Source: Sipunculus nudus (taxonomy: Eukaryota > Annelida > Sipuncula > Golfingiida > Sipunculidae). Taken from it: 64,000 nucleotides of DNA. The notes under the pieces are model-generated. The model did not search any database. It had not been told where the DNA came from and saw nothing but the letters and a program-made list of their open reading frames with translations. Location: NCBI GenBank assembly GCA_026874595.1, contig CM049317.1, positions 10,764,382 to 10,828,381 of the forward strand, in the 5' to 3' direction. A program made the translations under genes and the position numbers. Below, in pieces: positions 46,541 through 56,995 of the stretch (within the stretch, counting starts at the first letter, position 1; the number at the start of each line of letters is the position of its first letter).

Positions 46541-46972
46541 AATTTATTTGATTAATATTGATATATTTTGGTTTTGGCTCTCTTGGACTGAATGCACAAG
46601 GGATCTCAAATCCTTTTTCCAACATTTTTTGGTACAACATGAATGTCTTCTTGGTTCATCTAAGTCATCTGCTGCAGGGTGGCGCCACTGTATCTGGCAA
46701 AACTAGACTTGCACCCTGCTCCAAAAAGTTCATCCACCACAAGAATCAAGAACACCATGGCTCACTCTGGTTGAATTTGGAGTATTACCACTAGTAATTT
46801 GTGTGAATAGTAGACTAAATGGATGGCCAGCAGTCATAGAAACTGACAGTCTAGACTGACAGCAGTGACATCACAGATACTGTATAGACTTGTCCCACAC
46901 ACATATACACTTGCAGCCTCCTACACACACCCTGGCTGAGCAAGAGATAAATGTTAATTTTACATCTGTACA

Positions 46973-47122
46973 TCAAGAGCCGATGCCGACTTTGATTTGG
47001 TCTTCAAACAGTGCTATGACCAGCATTATGGAGGCGCCACAAAGAATCCCGCAGAGTTGTAACATCAGGTGGCCACACATCGTTCTCCCGTTGGTGCTCT
47101 TAACTGCTGTTATTTCTGGCAA
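46973..47122 (-). CDS. SLC39A10-like: ZIP exon 9 (TM8 and stop)
   Basis: It encodes residues 603-651, from LPEITAVKS through [20 protein letters not shown] and [10 protein letters not shown] to TGA. The acceptor has a long pyrimidine tract (GTTTTTTTTCAG). Confidence 0.92.
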   Translation of the reverse strand: MPEITAVKSTNGRTMCGHLMLQLCGILCGASIMLVIALFEDQIKVGIGS

Positions 47123-50100
47123 CTGAAAAAAAACATTTTAAAATTATAAACAGTTATGGAATGCATGAAAAAAAACATCACTTTACAGAAAGTCTGGTAA
47201 AACAGGAAATTTTACATTTTATTCCTAATCCGAATTATACAAGAAACATTGCAATAACCCCTTATTGATGGTATTATGAAGATAATGCAATATTTCTATT
47301 GTTCTTCAGTCACTAGTTTTGTTACTGCAAGATGCAGCTATTTCAACATAATCTATAAGCCCTTGAAATAAAATGTCAATATATTAGTGATAACAGATCA
47401 TGAAACCCAGAGCAGATAACTGATATTTTCCTTCTCATTATAGACAATCCTAGTTAATAATCCCATAAAATGAGCATATTCTGTGTTAGATGTCAATCTT
47501 AATTTATATAATTGTCAACTGCTCAGCTTTTATACCCATTAATCTAAATGCAACACAAGGTAATATACACTTTTTTCTACACACTATGTTAAGATATGAT
47601 ATGTAATTAATATTAAACACTAAACAAAACTACTTCAATATTTTTTTTTTACAAAAATAATTGTTTATAAGCAATGTTTACTCCTTAAAAGAAGCACAAT
47701 TAAAATCAGAATTTTCACACTGTACTGTTATAGTAATCAATTCTTCTATTGTCATTTTTAGATTTAATAAATGTCACAGGCTTGCAGTGTATATATGAAT
47801 ATAAAAAAATGACAAATTAAATTTTTAATATTAAGTATTCTGAGTTTAATCCTTGAAATTCAAAACACTGCATACCCAATTATGATTACTTACCATATCA
47901 ACTAAGGCAATGTAGATAAACATTCCTCCTGTCAAGGAGAATATCCAAGAAGTGGCTGAAGCTATGTTGCCTAATGCTACACCAATCAGCATACCAAAAA
48001 AACTAAGAGCTGAGGATACAAGGTTATATACCAGGGCCTGCTTAGCTGACATCCCAGCCTGCAGCAGCATGGCAAAGTCACCTGAAAATACACAGACTGA
48101 ATGGTCAAAACTCAAAAAGTGAATGGTCAAAACACAAAAAAGTGGATGGTCAAAACAATAAAAGAGAATGGTCAAAACAAAATAAGAATGGTCAAAACAC
48201 AAAAAGTAAATGGTAAAAAACTAAATAAATGAATGGTCACACAAAAAATGAATGGACAAAACACACAAAGTGAATGGTCAAAACAAAAAGTGAATGGACA
48301 AAACACAAAAAGTGAATTGTCAAAACAAAAAATGAACGGACAAAACACAAAAAGTGAATGGTCAAAACAAAAAGTGAATGGTCAAAACAAAAACAGAATG
48401 GACAAATCACAAAAAGTGAATGGTCAAAACAAAAAGTGAATGGTCAAAACACAAAAAGTGAATGGTCAGTACACTTAAAGGTAGAAGTAAACATCCAGAG
48501 GCACAGCATAGTGATGCCAATAGCCAATCAGCCTATATTGGCCAAGGGCTTAAAAAACATTTCTCTAATGTTAATACAAAATAGTTTTATATTTGAAGAC
48601 TGCTAACAGATTGAAGAATAATTCCACCATTCAACTGAGTAAACTGATAGAACTGCACATATTAGGTGTTGTCATATAACTTAATTGACAATGCAGCAGA
48701 GACAAAGTGGGTTTAGCTTACCTAATTCATGAGGCAGTTCATGACAGAACACGGCCACGGCTGTGCTTACACCCCCTGATATACTATTAGCAAAGGCTGT
48801 ACCTGCAACATAAAACAACTTGTTACAGACACAACCGAGATATGATCTGGTATATCAAATGATAGCAAAGAAGAGTAATTACAGCAGTGTCCTTCACTCT
48901 GACACTGACATTTTACTCGCTAACTTCTACAAAAGATATCAGTATTTCTATCTGCTGTTGTGCATTATTTATCTTTCACCAAGAAACCCATTATTATACA
49001 AAAGTGACCTGGTGATAGAGTAGAAAAATTCACATTAACTTTAAATAAACATACATGTAAATATATAAGACACTTCTTAGGAACCATACAAATTAGACTC
49101 AGTGCTTTTGTAACCATAAAGTGTATACAAATCAGTCATGTACATTTCAGAATGGACTTTTCTCAAAATTTACAGTGTGCTACTTAACACAGAAGACCTG
49201 ACAACTGAATGGAAAAATATAAATTCACTTAGGTATCAGGAAACAGAAGGACAACTGAGCAGAAAATAAGAATTTACAAACACCTACCTACTGCTAAACC
49301 ATCACAGAAATTATGAAGTCCATCTCCCATTATCACCATCCAGGCAACAGTTGCTACGGAACTTGGCACTTTGCCGTTACCATGGGAATGACCATGACCG
49401 TGACTATGGGAATGACCTTTGACCCCTGTGTCTTCATCTTCATCCTCTGTCAGACACTGCTGTTTGTGGTAGTCTTCATGTGCTGTGGCTGCTAAATTTC
49501 TAGCATCTGTAACCAGAAAACAAACCCACCATTTTGGTAAGTAGCATGTAATAGACAAACATAAGATACACTATGAGCGGTATGTTAAACATATTTTAAT
49601 TTTAAAAATAATAATAAGATAGACCTCCAGCTAAAAGTTCCATACATAAAATATACTTTAATATGTATGTGAATTTTCACATACCTTACAAGTGGTTTAT
49701 GCATCCATTTAGCATAAAATATACCAAGAATTATTTTGAATAGTTAGAATGCCTTTTGAATGTGAAAGATTGGCTATTGTTCCACATTTGTCAAAATAAC
49801 ATTCCTGGCCACGATCAAAGGATACGGTTAATACACAAAACAGAACAGACTGCAGTAAGATTTGGGAGAAACAATAGAGATGTCAAATAGTAGCCTGGTA
49901 GGTCAGTCCATTGTGGTGAAAATAGCTTAACATGTGTACAACACAGGATTAGCTGGCCAGGGTAATGTTGCAGTATTAGGGTCACACTGGAGATAATGCA
50001 GTTCAGAAATCTAAAATCTGGCAGGTGTCAGATAGGTGTCTCTTTAAGAAACAGCCGACTTAAACAGAACCTAAGTGCAGACAATCCTCTCATGTTAGAG

Positions 50101-53100
50101 CACCCCCCCCCCACCCCCATATTATAGGAACCTATTATTTTCCTGAGTTCAGGCGGTCCCATAAAATCTGTAACTCCAAGATATGTCTACATTTTAATAA
50201 GGGCATCTCTCTATTACCAGGAAAAAACCAAGTCCAACCAGTGTCCATAAATAAGTGGCTCCCTTATAAATACTAAGAGTGAGTCAGGCAAAACACAGAA
50301 ATATAATAATAGATATACATAACAGTTAACTTTAGAATTTCCTGACAATGTTCTAACTTACCTTTACTTGGATGGACTATCATTACAATGTTTTCACATG
50401 ATGATTCATACTGGTTATGCCTTGATAACTTTTCACCTATTTCTTCTTGATACTCTTTTCTCTGAAGTTTTGGTGATCCCTTAAAGATGAAAACACAGAT
50501 ACATATAAGCGAAAATCATGATCCCTTAAAGATGAAAACACGATGCAAACTAGAATACGGGTAGTCGACAAGCGACTACGTGTATCCGCCAAAATCAGAG
50601 AAGGACGGGTGAAGTGAGGCACGTATTGAGTGGCAAGGGGAAATAGAATTACATGTGTTACATATTAGAATGGATCTCTGCCACATAAACATGATTGTAG
50701 GTGGCGCCACCTGTCATAAAATCAAGAAAGCTATCTAGGATGTATACGTATGCCGAATTTCAGGTGAATTAGTCAAACCACTGCAGAGATATGAGTGATT
50801 TTAACCTAAGGCAGACAAACAGATTGACGCTGTGCAAAAATGGCTGCAGGTGGCCCACCATTTTTGTGTATGTTATAATGATATCCGAGGGCTACATTTG
50901 TGTAAATTTTTTTCCTGATTGGTCAAATGAGTCCGGAGATATAAGCATTAATGTCTGCAGATTAAACGTGAATGTAGGTGGCGCCACCTGTCATAAAATC
51001 AAGAAAGCTATGCGGGATGTATACGCATGCTGAATTTCAGGTAATTTGGTCAAACCACTGCAGAGATATGAATGATTTTAACCCAAGGCAGACAAACAGA
51101 TGGACGCTGTGCAAAAATGGCTTCAGGTGGCGTCACCATTTTTGTGTTATAAAGCTATCCAAGGGCTACATTTGTGTAAAAATTTTTTCCTGATTGGTCG
51201 AACTGTTCCCGAGATATGAGCTTGGATGTCTGCAGCATTAACGTGAATGTAGGTGGCGCCACCTGTCATCAAATCAAGAAAGCTATCTAGGATTTATACG
51301 CATGCTGAATTTTAGGTGAATTAGTCAAACCACTGCAGAGATATGAGTGATTTTAACCCAAGGCAGACAAACAGATGGACACTATGCAAACATGGTTGCA
51401 GATGGACCTTTTTTTGAGTATGTTATAAAGCTATCCCACGGCTACATTTGTGTAAAAAATTTTCCTGATCGGTCAAACGCTTCCCAAGATATGTGGGTTT
51501 ATGTGTGGAAACAGATGCACAAACGGATGCTGGGCAGAGAGGAAAGGTCAGAGGTCAAGGTCACTTGGATAGGCACCAGTTCACATGTGACCCGATAATT
51601 TGTGTAAGTTTCGGAAAAATCCATCAAGTAGTCTCAGAAGAGTTCTCGGGAAACGAACGCGACGGCGGAACCCGGTCAAAAACATAGTATCCGCAAAACT
51701 TCGTTTTGGCGGATACAATTAATGTACACTGACCATGTAGAGAATCCAGAGAGCTCACAGCCTGAGGGATTAAATATGAAGTCTTCCGTAGGTTCAGATT
51801 TTTTAAATATCTATATATTATGTTTAACATGACCTCTTGAGATAACACACTTGATGGAATCCTAATGGACAGTTCAGGCACAACAGGTTTTGACAAGACC
51901 TCTCCATTGATGGTCTACATGTGCTAGTGGTTTTTCAGAAGTCTATTGTTTAGGCAGTTCAGAGGTCATGCCTGTGCCCAGTTACAGTGAAGTGTAAATG
52001 TAAGGTATACTTTTTCATGCAGGGTTATTGTTAACCTCTACTGAACGTTATTAAATGATTGTAAATATACATTCTACAGAGTCCTAAATCTGCCACTAGA
52101 TTTCAGCACCAGTCAGTTTCTTTTCTATAAATTTCAGGACAGACAAAAACTGACACCATCAATGAGATCAAATCATCCCTTATTGCAAAGATAGTAAAAG
52201 TAAAACATGAGGACTGATGGACAGATAGATGTATGTTTCAGGAGGATATTCACCTGAGGTGAGCCACTGCGTTTTTTCCTACACTGTGTGATGGTTCCCA
52301 TGAGTCTTTCTGCAAGGAAGAAGCCGTACATCCCGAGTAGGACCATCAGTCCTTTGTACACGGCTGACTTGTCATGGCCACCACTCTCACCCTCATGGTC
52401 GTGAGAGTCTGCCGATGCCAGGGCCTGAGAATAATGAGAAATGAGATCTTTATACGGTGTCATTAATCTACACACAATGTCATATGGATAAAAGTTTAAA
52501 GATACTTAATCAAAAGTTATGTGTATTATCTATCCCTATCAGTTCATTTTGACTGAATACAAAAGTTTCCTGGCCAAACCATCATGGCTTACAGGCCCAG
52601 TATCTCTTTTTCACCTGTTTTCTATCTATTATGGTTCTACGTGTTGCAAAATTCAATCCAAACCAGGTGAGTCTGACCAGTTCATACATTCTAAGGCATG
52701 TGTTAACTTATTTTTTTTTGGTATTATCTTAACACGTACATGTGGCAGGAGATGAAGGCAAGCATCTCCAGTCATGGAACCAATGGCGAGAGCGACGAGG
52801 AAATGGAGAAGATGACTGTAGAGAACCTTGTTTATTATCGGTACCGCAGCAACTCCAATGAGCCCCGCCAGGCTTATCACCAGTATAGCTGTTATTGCAC
52901 ATCCCCACACTGAAATACAACTTACACATAATAAGCATGTCATGCAGTCAAGTTTGTGTCTGAATTATTAGAGGAATCACATTATTAGAATAAATACAGT
53001 ACTTTTATGTCTTGCATTGAAAACTTCGTCACATATATTTATCAATGATTTTAGCTGATAGGCAACTTGTTACTGCAACCAAAAGCTTTTAATTACTGTA

Positions 53101-56100
53101 CAAATATTAATTTAGAGAGATCAAATGATTGAAACAAGTACATTTAATGTTTTATCAATACTACAGATATACTTATTATACAACTTCACTTCTTCATGCA
53201 GGACCATTGTGTTTTCTATACATTTATTTTTAATTTTATATTATTTTAGCATTTCACCTTAATTTGTCATAATCAGTTTTTCTCATATGGCAGCTTGTTC
53301 TAGCAAATGATATGGTCATCTTAATATTTTGAAGAAATTACGAGCCATTCAAGAAAAGCCATCCATTCTCTCCACAATGTAATCTATAAATAGTTATGAC
53401 TCAATATTGGCTAAAGATAAGTTTTCATTTTCATTCTTTATTAAACATTTTAGTAATGGCCAATAAATCTGTTCATCACAACTATTTCTTTTCTTTTCAA
53501 TGCATATTTTTCCACATGTTTAAGCTTTTACTCTCATATTATGCCACAGTTTCAGGCCTTTCTTCTGACAACAACAAAATCTAAAATCATTATGTACCTA
53601 ATATATATTTTTTTGCAGATGGCTCTCTCTTATAACTATTTAATAATTACTGTCAAAGATGTTTGTTAAAAATACTATCTTCACAAACATAAAGTTAAAA
53701 AAGTATAAGCTTTAGTACACACTGTATAAACTACTGGAAAAATAAGTAAACTGTCAGCTGTCACATGATTTTCAGCTGTCACTTTTTTTTAAAAAGGTAG
53801 ATGTATACCATGCTATTTTAGATATGACTGAAGTTGCTTTAGGCACGCTATGGGAAGAATTGACTGACATGTAGTGCCATCTGTGATCCCTGGCGTGAAC
53901 TACTCTGTATCATAGGAAGAATCCTTTTAGTAAAATATTTTCTACCCAATCATTATTTTACACTTGAAGATCATTTAAGGTTCATTCCAAATATGACAGA
54001 CAGTGCTGCAAGTCCATCAATCAGATACAATGGATTAGTGTCTGACAGATGGTGCTGTGAAAGTAATGCCAAATTCCTTAGGGTTAGAAGAAAAATATGA
54101 AAAGTGATGAGGGATAGAAATTTACCACTGCCTAACTGCCCAGGGCAAGTGACTGGGGTTTTCAGGCAGGTGAAAACCCATAATTGCCTGCCCTTCAAAG
54201 ACCAGGCAGGAGGTCAAACCAATCAGTGACATCAATTAAAGGGTAATTGTTCATACATGTGACCAGTGTTTATTATGTCAACTTGAGATGAAAAATGGCT
54301 CAGATTTTCAGCATCAGTGATATTGGCTTAAATAATACTGATTGCCAGAGTATCTGATTCATTCACGGGAAAGCAATTTTTCAGTTAGAATGAACTTGGC
54401 AATAAATCTATCTAAACATATATCAACATCCCTTAAATGTTAGGGAACAAATTCAAGAACTTTTGAACCTATGAACTGATGAACCCGCATTGATTTCTGA
54501 GAAAAAGTGCCTGAGATCAAAACCCTATTTTTTTTTTTGCCTTACAAATAATATTTCATGAGTGATTGTTGAGAGAAAAGTATTGGAACATTTTTTTTAG
54601 AATTACAACACTTCCAATCTTTTACCTACCTTTAGCTGGTACGGTTAAAAAGGTGTGGTCAGTTTTAGTTTTGTTGACGTCCTCGTGCGAATGCTCGTGG
54701 TCTAGGTTATGGTTGTGCACTGACATGATATTAGATCCCTGACGTATACACGTCCTCTCGTCCAGCTGCACCACAATGGCTGGGCAGATCTGCAAGAACT
54801 CTGTGGGTCTGATCCCTGGTTCCTCTTGTAGACCGTAGGTTATCAGGATCTCTGAGGGTGTGAGGCACTGTAGAATATTGATGACTAATATTACACATGT
54901 ATCTCTAGTTCAATATATAGAAATTTTATCTGAAAGTATGTATCATATTTCTTACTTTATAGATTTTATAGCCAATTTGGAAAAAAATATGTTACTAAAA
55001 AAAGTTCTAAGAGATAAAAAAACACTATTAGTTACAGGCTTTACTTCAAAATAATGATTTCTAAAAATTATCAATAGAACACAATGATAATTTTATTTTG
55101 TTCAGATAAAAAAAGTTGAATACTCCAGAAAACAGTGTGTTGTATTGATATTTATTTTTTTATAATTATAAATACAGTAATATTTCTGACAATTTTTTTC
55201 AGTATACACCTCATTTATTTTTAATTGAAATAACAGGAAATGGATGGAAAAGCATGAAACAGTTTGAAGTTAAACAAGAAATGTGGACATTGATGCCAAA
55301 TCTGTGGAGCAGCAAGTCACTGACATTGGGTGGGCAAAATGTTAACTAAGCATTCTGCTCTTGAGGGGAAGTGCTGCTGAGAATGATGAAATGGAAAAAA
55401 ATAACAAAAGTGAGCAAGTGTACACTTCTTTGCTTGCCTTTAGTTTTAAAACTGACCTATAACACCCTTAACTTACCCTATTTTGTAGCCCACTTTTTGG
55501 ATCAAGTACAGCATGACGAGTCTGTCGACTTTTCACCAGCTGTTCATTAAAGGCATGTCGTCTTGTTCTGTTCACCAAATGTTTATTATGGTTGTCATGG
55601 TGATCATGTGATTGTGTGTCCCTGAGCCCAGTGACATTCTTTTTATGCATCCCCGTTTCTCCAGATGGGGTATTTTTATCAATAATTTTTTTATTTTTAT
55701 TATTATTTTTACCGTCATGCAACGTATGATTATTACGAGTGTTGCTAGCATGGCTGTCATGTGTACTATGATTTTTACCCTGATTGGTTGTATTTTTTCT
55801 ATCATCCGGCAGATGATCATGACTGGGGTGAAACTGCTCAAACCCCATTTTTGAATAATGATCCTTCAAGTTGTGCCCATCAATCTCTAGGTGACCCAGT
55901 CCCAGATTTTCCATAAGATGTTCAAACCCTTCATAAGGCATGTATTTTCCGTCTCCATACTTTTCAAACAATGCCTGCAGAAAGGCTTGCGTTATATTAA
56001 ATGATGCTTGTGTAGGCGTGACCACAGCATCTTTCTCTGATGTCTGGTTTCCTCCTCCATGAACTGTGATCACAGACAGCAGTGAGACCACTACCAGCAG

Positions 56101-56115
56101 TCTAAGCTGTGCCAT
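46973..56115 (-). CDS. SLC39A10-like: LIV-1 subfamily ZIP zinc transporter (9 exons, 651 residues)
   Basis: The protein is predicted to move zinc into the cytosol, at the plasma membrane by analogy with ZIP6/ZIP10. Minus-strand exons join in phase: 56115-55477, 54867-54630, 52909-52740, 52424-52254, 50461-50362, 49506-49288, 48802-48722, 48081-47894, 47122-46973. Parts in order are a signal peptide (1-20), a His/Asn-rich ectodomain with [20 protein letters not shown], a CPAIV motif (241-245, the CPALL site of the family), TM1 (about 295-318), TM2 (325-345), TM3 (371-392), a His-rich loop [12 protein letters not shown] (471-482), TM4 [10 protein letters not shown] (504-513), TM5 with the LIV-1 signature [12 protein letters not shown] (532-543), and TM6-8 to 642. 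All metal-site residues are present. ZIP6 versus ZIP10 orthology is not resolved. Confidence 0.95.
47894..48081 (-). CDS. SLC39A10-like: ZIP exon 8 (TM6-TM7)
   Basis: It encodes residues 540-602, completing GDFA of the signature, then [20 protein letters not shown] and [18 protein letters not shown]. Its acceptor TGTATTTTCAG is immediately preceded by a minisatellite. Confidence 0.93.
48096..48475. repeat. Minisatellite of ~20-22-bp units in ZIP intron 7
   Basis: About 17 units of AAAACAAAAAGTGAATGGTC and a 22-bp variant (AAAACAC insert) are present. Alternating 20 and 22 bp makes a 42-bp higher-order period, so a repetitive reading frame stays open by chance. The array ends about 15 bases from the exon 8 acceptor. 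Confidence 0.9.
48722..48802 (-). CDS. SLC39A10-like: ZIP exon 7 (TM5 signature)
   Basis: It encodes residues 513-539: [20 protein letters not shown] then HELPHEL, the HExPHE metal motif of LIV-1 transporters. Donor TTAG|GTAAGC. Confidence 0.93.
49288..49506 (-). CDS. SLC39A10-like: ZIP exon 6 (His-rich loop and TM4)
   Basis: It encodes residues 440-512 plus one base. It carries an acidic TEDEDEDTG stretch, the His-rich zinc-sensing loop, then [20 protein letters not shown]. His504, Asn505 and Asp508 are metal-site positions. Confidence 0.93.
50362..50461 (-). CDS. SLC39A10-like: ZIP exon 5 (cytosolic loop)
   Basis: It encodes residues 407-439 plus one base, with [14 protein letters not shown], a segment conserved in the loop of ZIP6/10. 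The acceptor CAAAACTTCAG is pyrimidine-poor. A slightly longer exon starting upstream is possible but would not keep phase as simply. Confidence 0.82.
50544..51712 (-). mobile_element. Helentron-like element with ~272-bp tandem units (family 1), in ZIP intron 4
   Basis: The left edge reads CTAGAATACGGG followed by a hairpin (GTAGTCG-ACAAG-CGACTAC) and GTATCCGCCAAAAT. The right edge has a longer hairpin (GTATCCGCAAAAC against GTTTTGGCGGATAC). The GTATCCGCC block at the left is inverted at the right. Three tandem units of ~272 bp start at about 50699, 50979 and 51250. Each has AGGTGGCGCCACCTGTCAT, AAACCACTGCAGAGATATGA and a second palindrome-like site. On the minus strand the hairpin-then-CTAG|TT end is a Helitron-type 3' terminus. 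No protein is encoded. Confidence 0.7.
51713..52253. other. ZIP intron 4 remainder, nothing recognised
   Basis: Intron sequence between the element and exon 4 without defined repeats. Confidence 0.4.
52254..52424 (-). CDS. SLC39A10-like: ZIP exon 4 (TM3)
   Basis: It encodes residues 350-406. A short acidic/His stretch ([15 protein letters not shown]) leads into [20 protein letters not shown], then a basic cytosolic start of the TM3-TM4 loop. Acceptor ATTATTCTCAG, donor CAG|GTGAAT. Confidence 0.92.
52740..52909 (-). CDS. SLC39A10-like: ZIP exon 3 (TM1-TM2)
   Basis: It encodes residues 293-349: a first membrane helix starting [19 protein letters not shown] and a second, [20 protein letters not shown], ending LLPH. 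Donor CAT|GTACGT. Confidence 0.93.
52910..54483. other. ZIP intron 2, mostly unassigned
   Basis: AT-rich intron sequence; no exon or defined repeat recognised up to the partial inverted-repeat element at 54484. A short CAGGCAGGTGAAAACC...TGCCTGCC inverted pair lies at 54163-54193. Confidence 0.4.
54484..54543 (+). mobile_element. Partial copy of the TAA-flanked inverted-repeat element
   Basis: CCCGCATTGATTTCTGAGAA, GTGCCTGAGA and then a T-run with TTGCCTTA match the right arm of the element at 26640-26978. The left arm is not visible. Confidence 0.5.
54630..54867 (-). CDS. SLC39A10-like: ZIP exon 2 of coding region
   Basis: It encodes residues 214-292 plus one base. It starts [18 protein letters not shown] and contains [17 protein letters not shown], which matches the membrane-proximal PAL-type ectodomain of LIV-1 ZIPs. 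Donor AAAG|GTAGGT. Confidence 0.92.
54868..55476. other. ZIP intron 1 of the coding region, nothing recognised
   Basis: AT-rich intron with no repeat or coding signal that I can define. Confidence 0.4.
55477..56115 (-). CDS. SLC39A10-like: ZIP exon with start codon (ectodomain)
   Basis: It encodes residues 1-213. ATG sits in a good context (AAAACAATGG). A signal peptide [20 protein letters not shown] is followed by several N-glycosylation sequons and His-rich segments ([10 protein letters not shown]). The exon ends AGG|GTAAGT. An acceptor TATTTTGCAG lies just upstream, so the exon starts at 56139 and an upstream noncoding exon is expected. Confidence 0.92.
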
Positions 56116-56139
56116 TGTTTTAATCTCCCTGGTTTAACC
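56116..56139 (-). other. ZIP 5' UTR part in the start-codon exon
   Basis: The 24 bases between the acceptor (TTGTATTTTGCAG) and the ATG are untranslated. The promoter and first exon must lie further right; I could not place them. Confidence 0.5.
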
Positions 56140-56267
56140 CTGCAAAATACAACAGAATTCTTAAATCTTGAAATTCAGAGAGATAAATAAAGAGATCTGA
56201 TTCTGAGCATGTGGAGATCTCTCTCATTTTTCAGGAGCTGGTGCCCCCAACAAACCATGTACCTATT

Positions 56268-56720
56268 GTTAAAGGGGCCAAATCACCAATCTGACTGTTA
56301 TAAACTAAAGGTAATCAATTGGAGCTTTTGTAAAAAATGGGCCAGAAAACATAGAAATCACCCCACACAGGCTGCTGGTTTTGTTTATATTAACACGTTT
56401 ATAATATTTAGGGGCCTGCATAAATAATCATAACAATTTCAATAAGGGTTTCTGGCAGCAAGTCAGATAAACAAGAGCTTTGCAAATGGTGTTTGCAAAA
56501 AGTAACCTTTCTTCCTCCATAAATATGCAACCTACCACCTCAGGTTACATGTTTTTCCCATTTGTCAACATTGCTGTGTTAAACATGTAGTTGAAAAACA
56601 TGTTAATACATCCTTCACAAAACTTTTCACAACCAAAATACCCTTAGATCATTAATATATACACAGAGGAAGCCCAAAATCACATAAATTCTTTTTCAAA
56701 CTGTAGGTGAATGGGCAGCT
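56268..56720 (+). repeat. Repeat family R, copy 3
   Basis: It starts AAAGGGGCCAAATCACC and ends near GTAGGTGAATGGGCAGCTT. It is the same family and orientation as 11395-11865 and the reverse of 31590-31880. It lies just upstream of the ZIP start-codon exon, in what is probably the first intron. Confidence 0.55.
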
Positions 56721-56759
56721 TTAAACACCAATTTAATCCACAGCAACCCTGAAAATGAC

Positions 56760-56995
56760 ATAAAAGTAAAGGAAAACTAGGTCCAAACCTTTTTAAAGCT
56801 TACACACGACAGTTAAGCGAAGCAGATAAAACAATTTGCATGCAAAACAGTTTGAAACCACCTGAGCTTGATCCGAAAACCCTTTTGCCAAAATAGTTTG
56901 AAAAACCTTTCAATTGCCATGTGAATGTTCTAAAAACCTCATTTCGAAACAGTTTGAAAACTGTTTGCATTTGCTGTGTGAAAGGGGTAAAAATT
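56760..56995 (-). repeat. Dispersed repeat family T, copy 1 (inverted to 61712-61970)
   Basis: The segment reads GGTCCAAACCTTTTT...CAGTTAAGCGAAGCAGAT...CCACCTGAGC...AACCCTTTTGCC...GTGTGAAAGGGGT. The reverse order is found at 61712-61970. Repeated AAACNGTTTGAAA words give internal symmetry. No coding content. Confidence 0.55.

Noticed and set aside
48233-48606. Repetitive [14 protein letters not shown]-like protein on the + strand
   Set aside because: The frame stays open only because 20- and 22-bp units alternate to give 42 bp. It is antisense within a ZIP intron and has no start context or splice sites.
55572-55854. Hydrophobic-looking frames on both strands over the ZIP first coding exon
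   Set aside because: They are shadows of the His/Asn-rich ectodomain frame, which has the signal peptide and correct splice phase.
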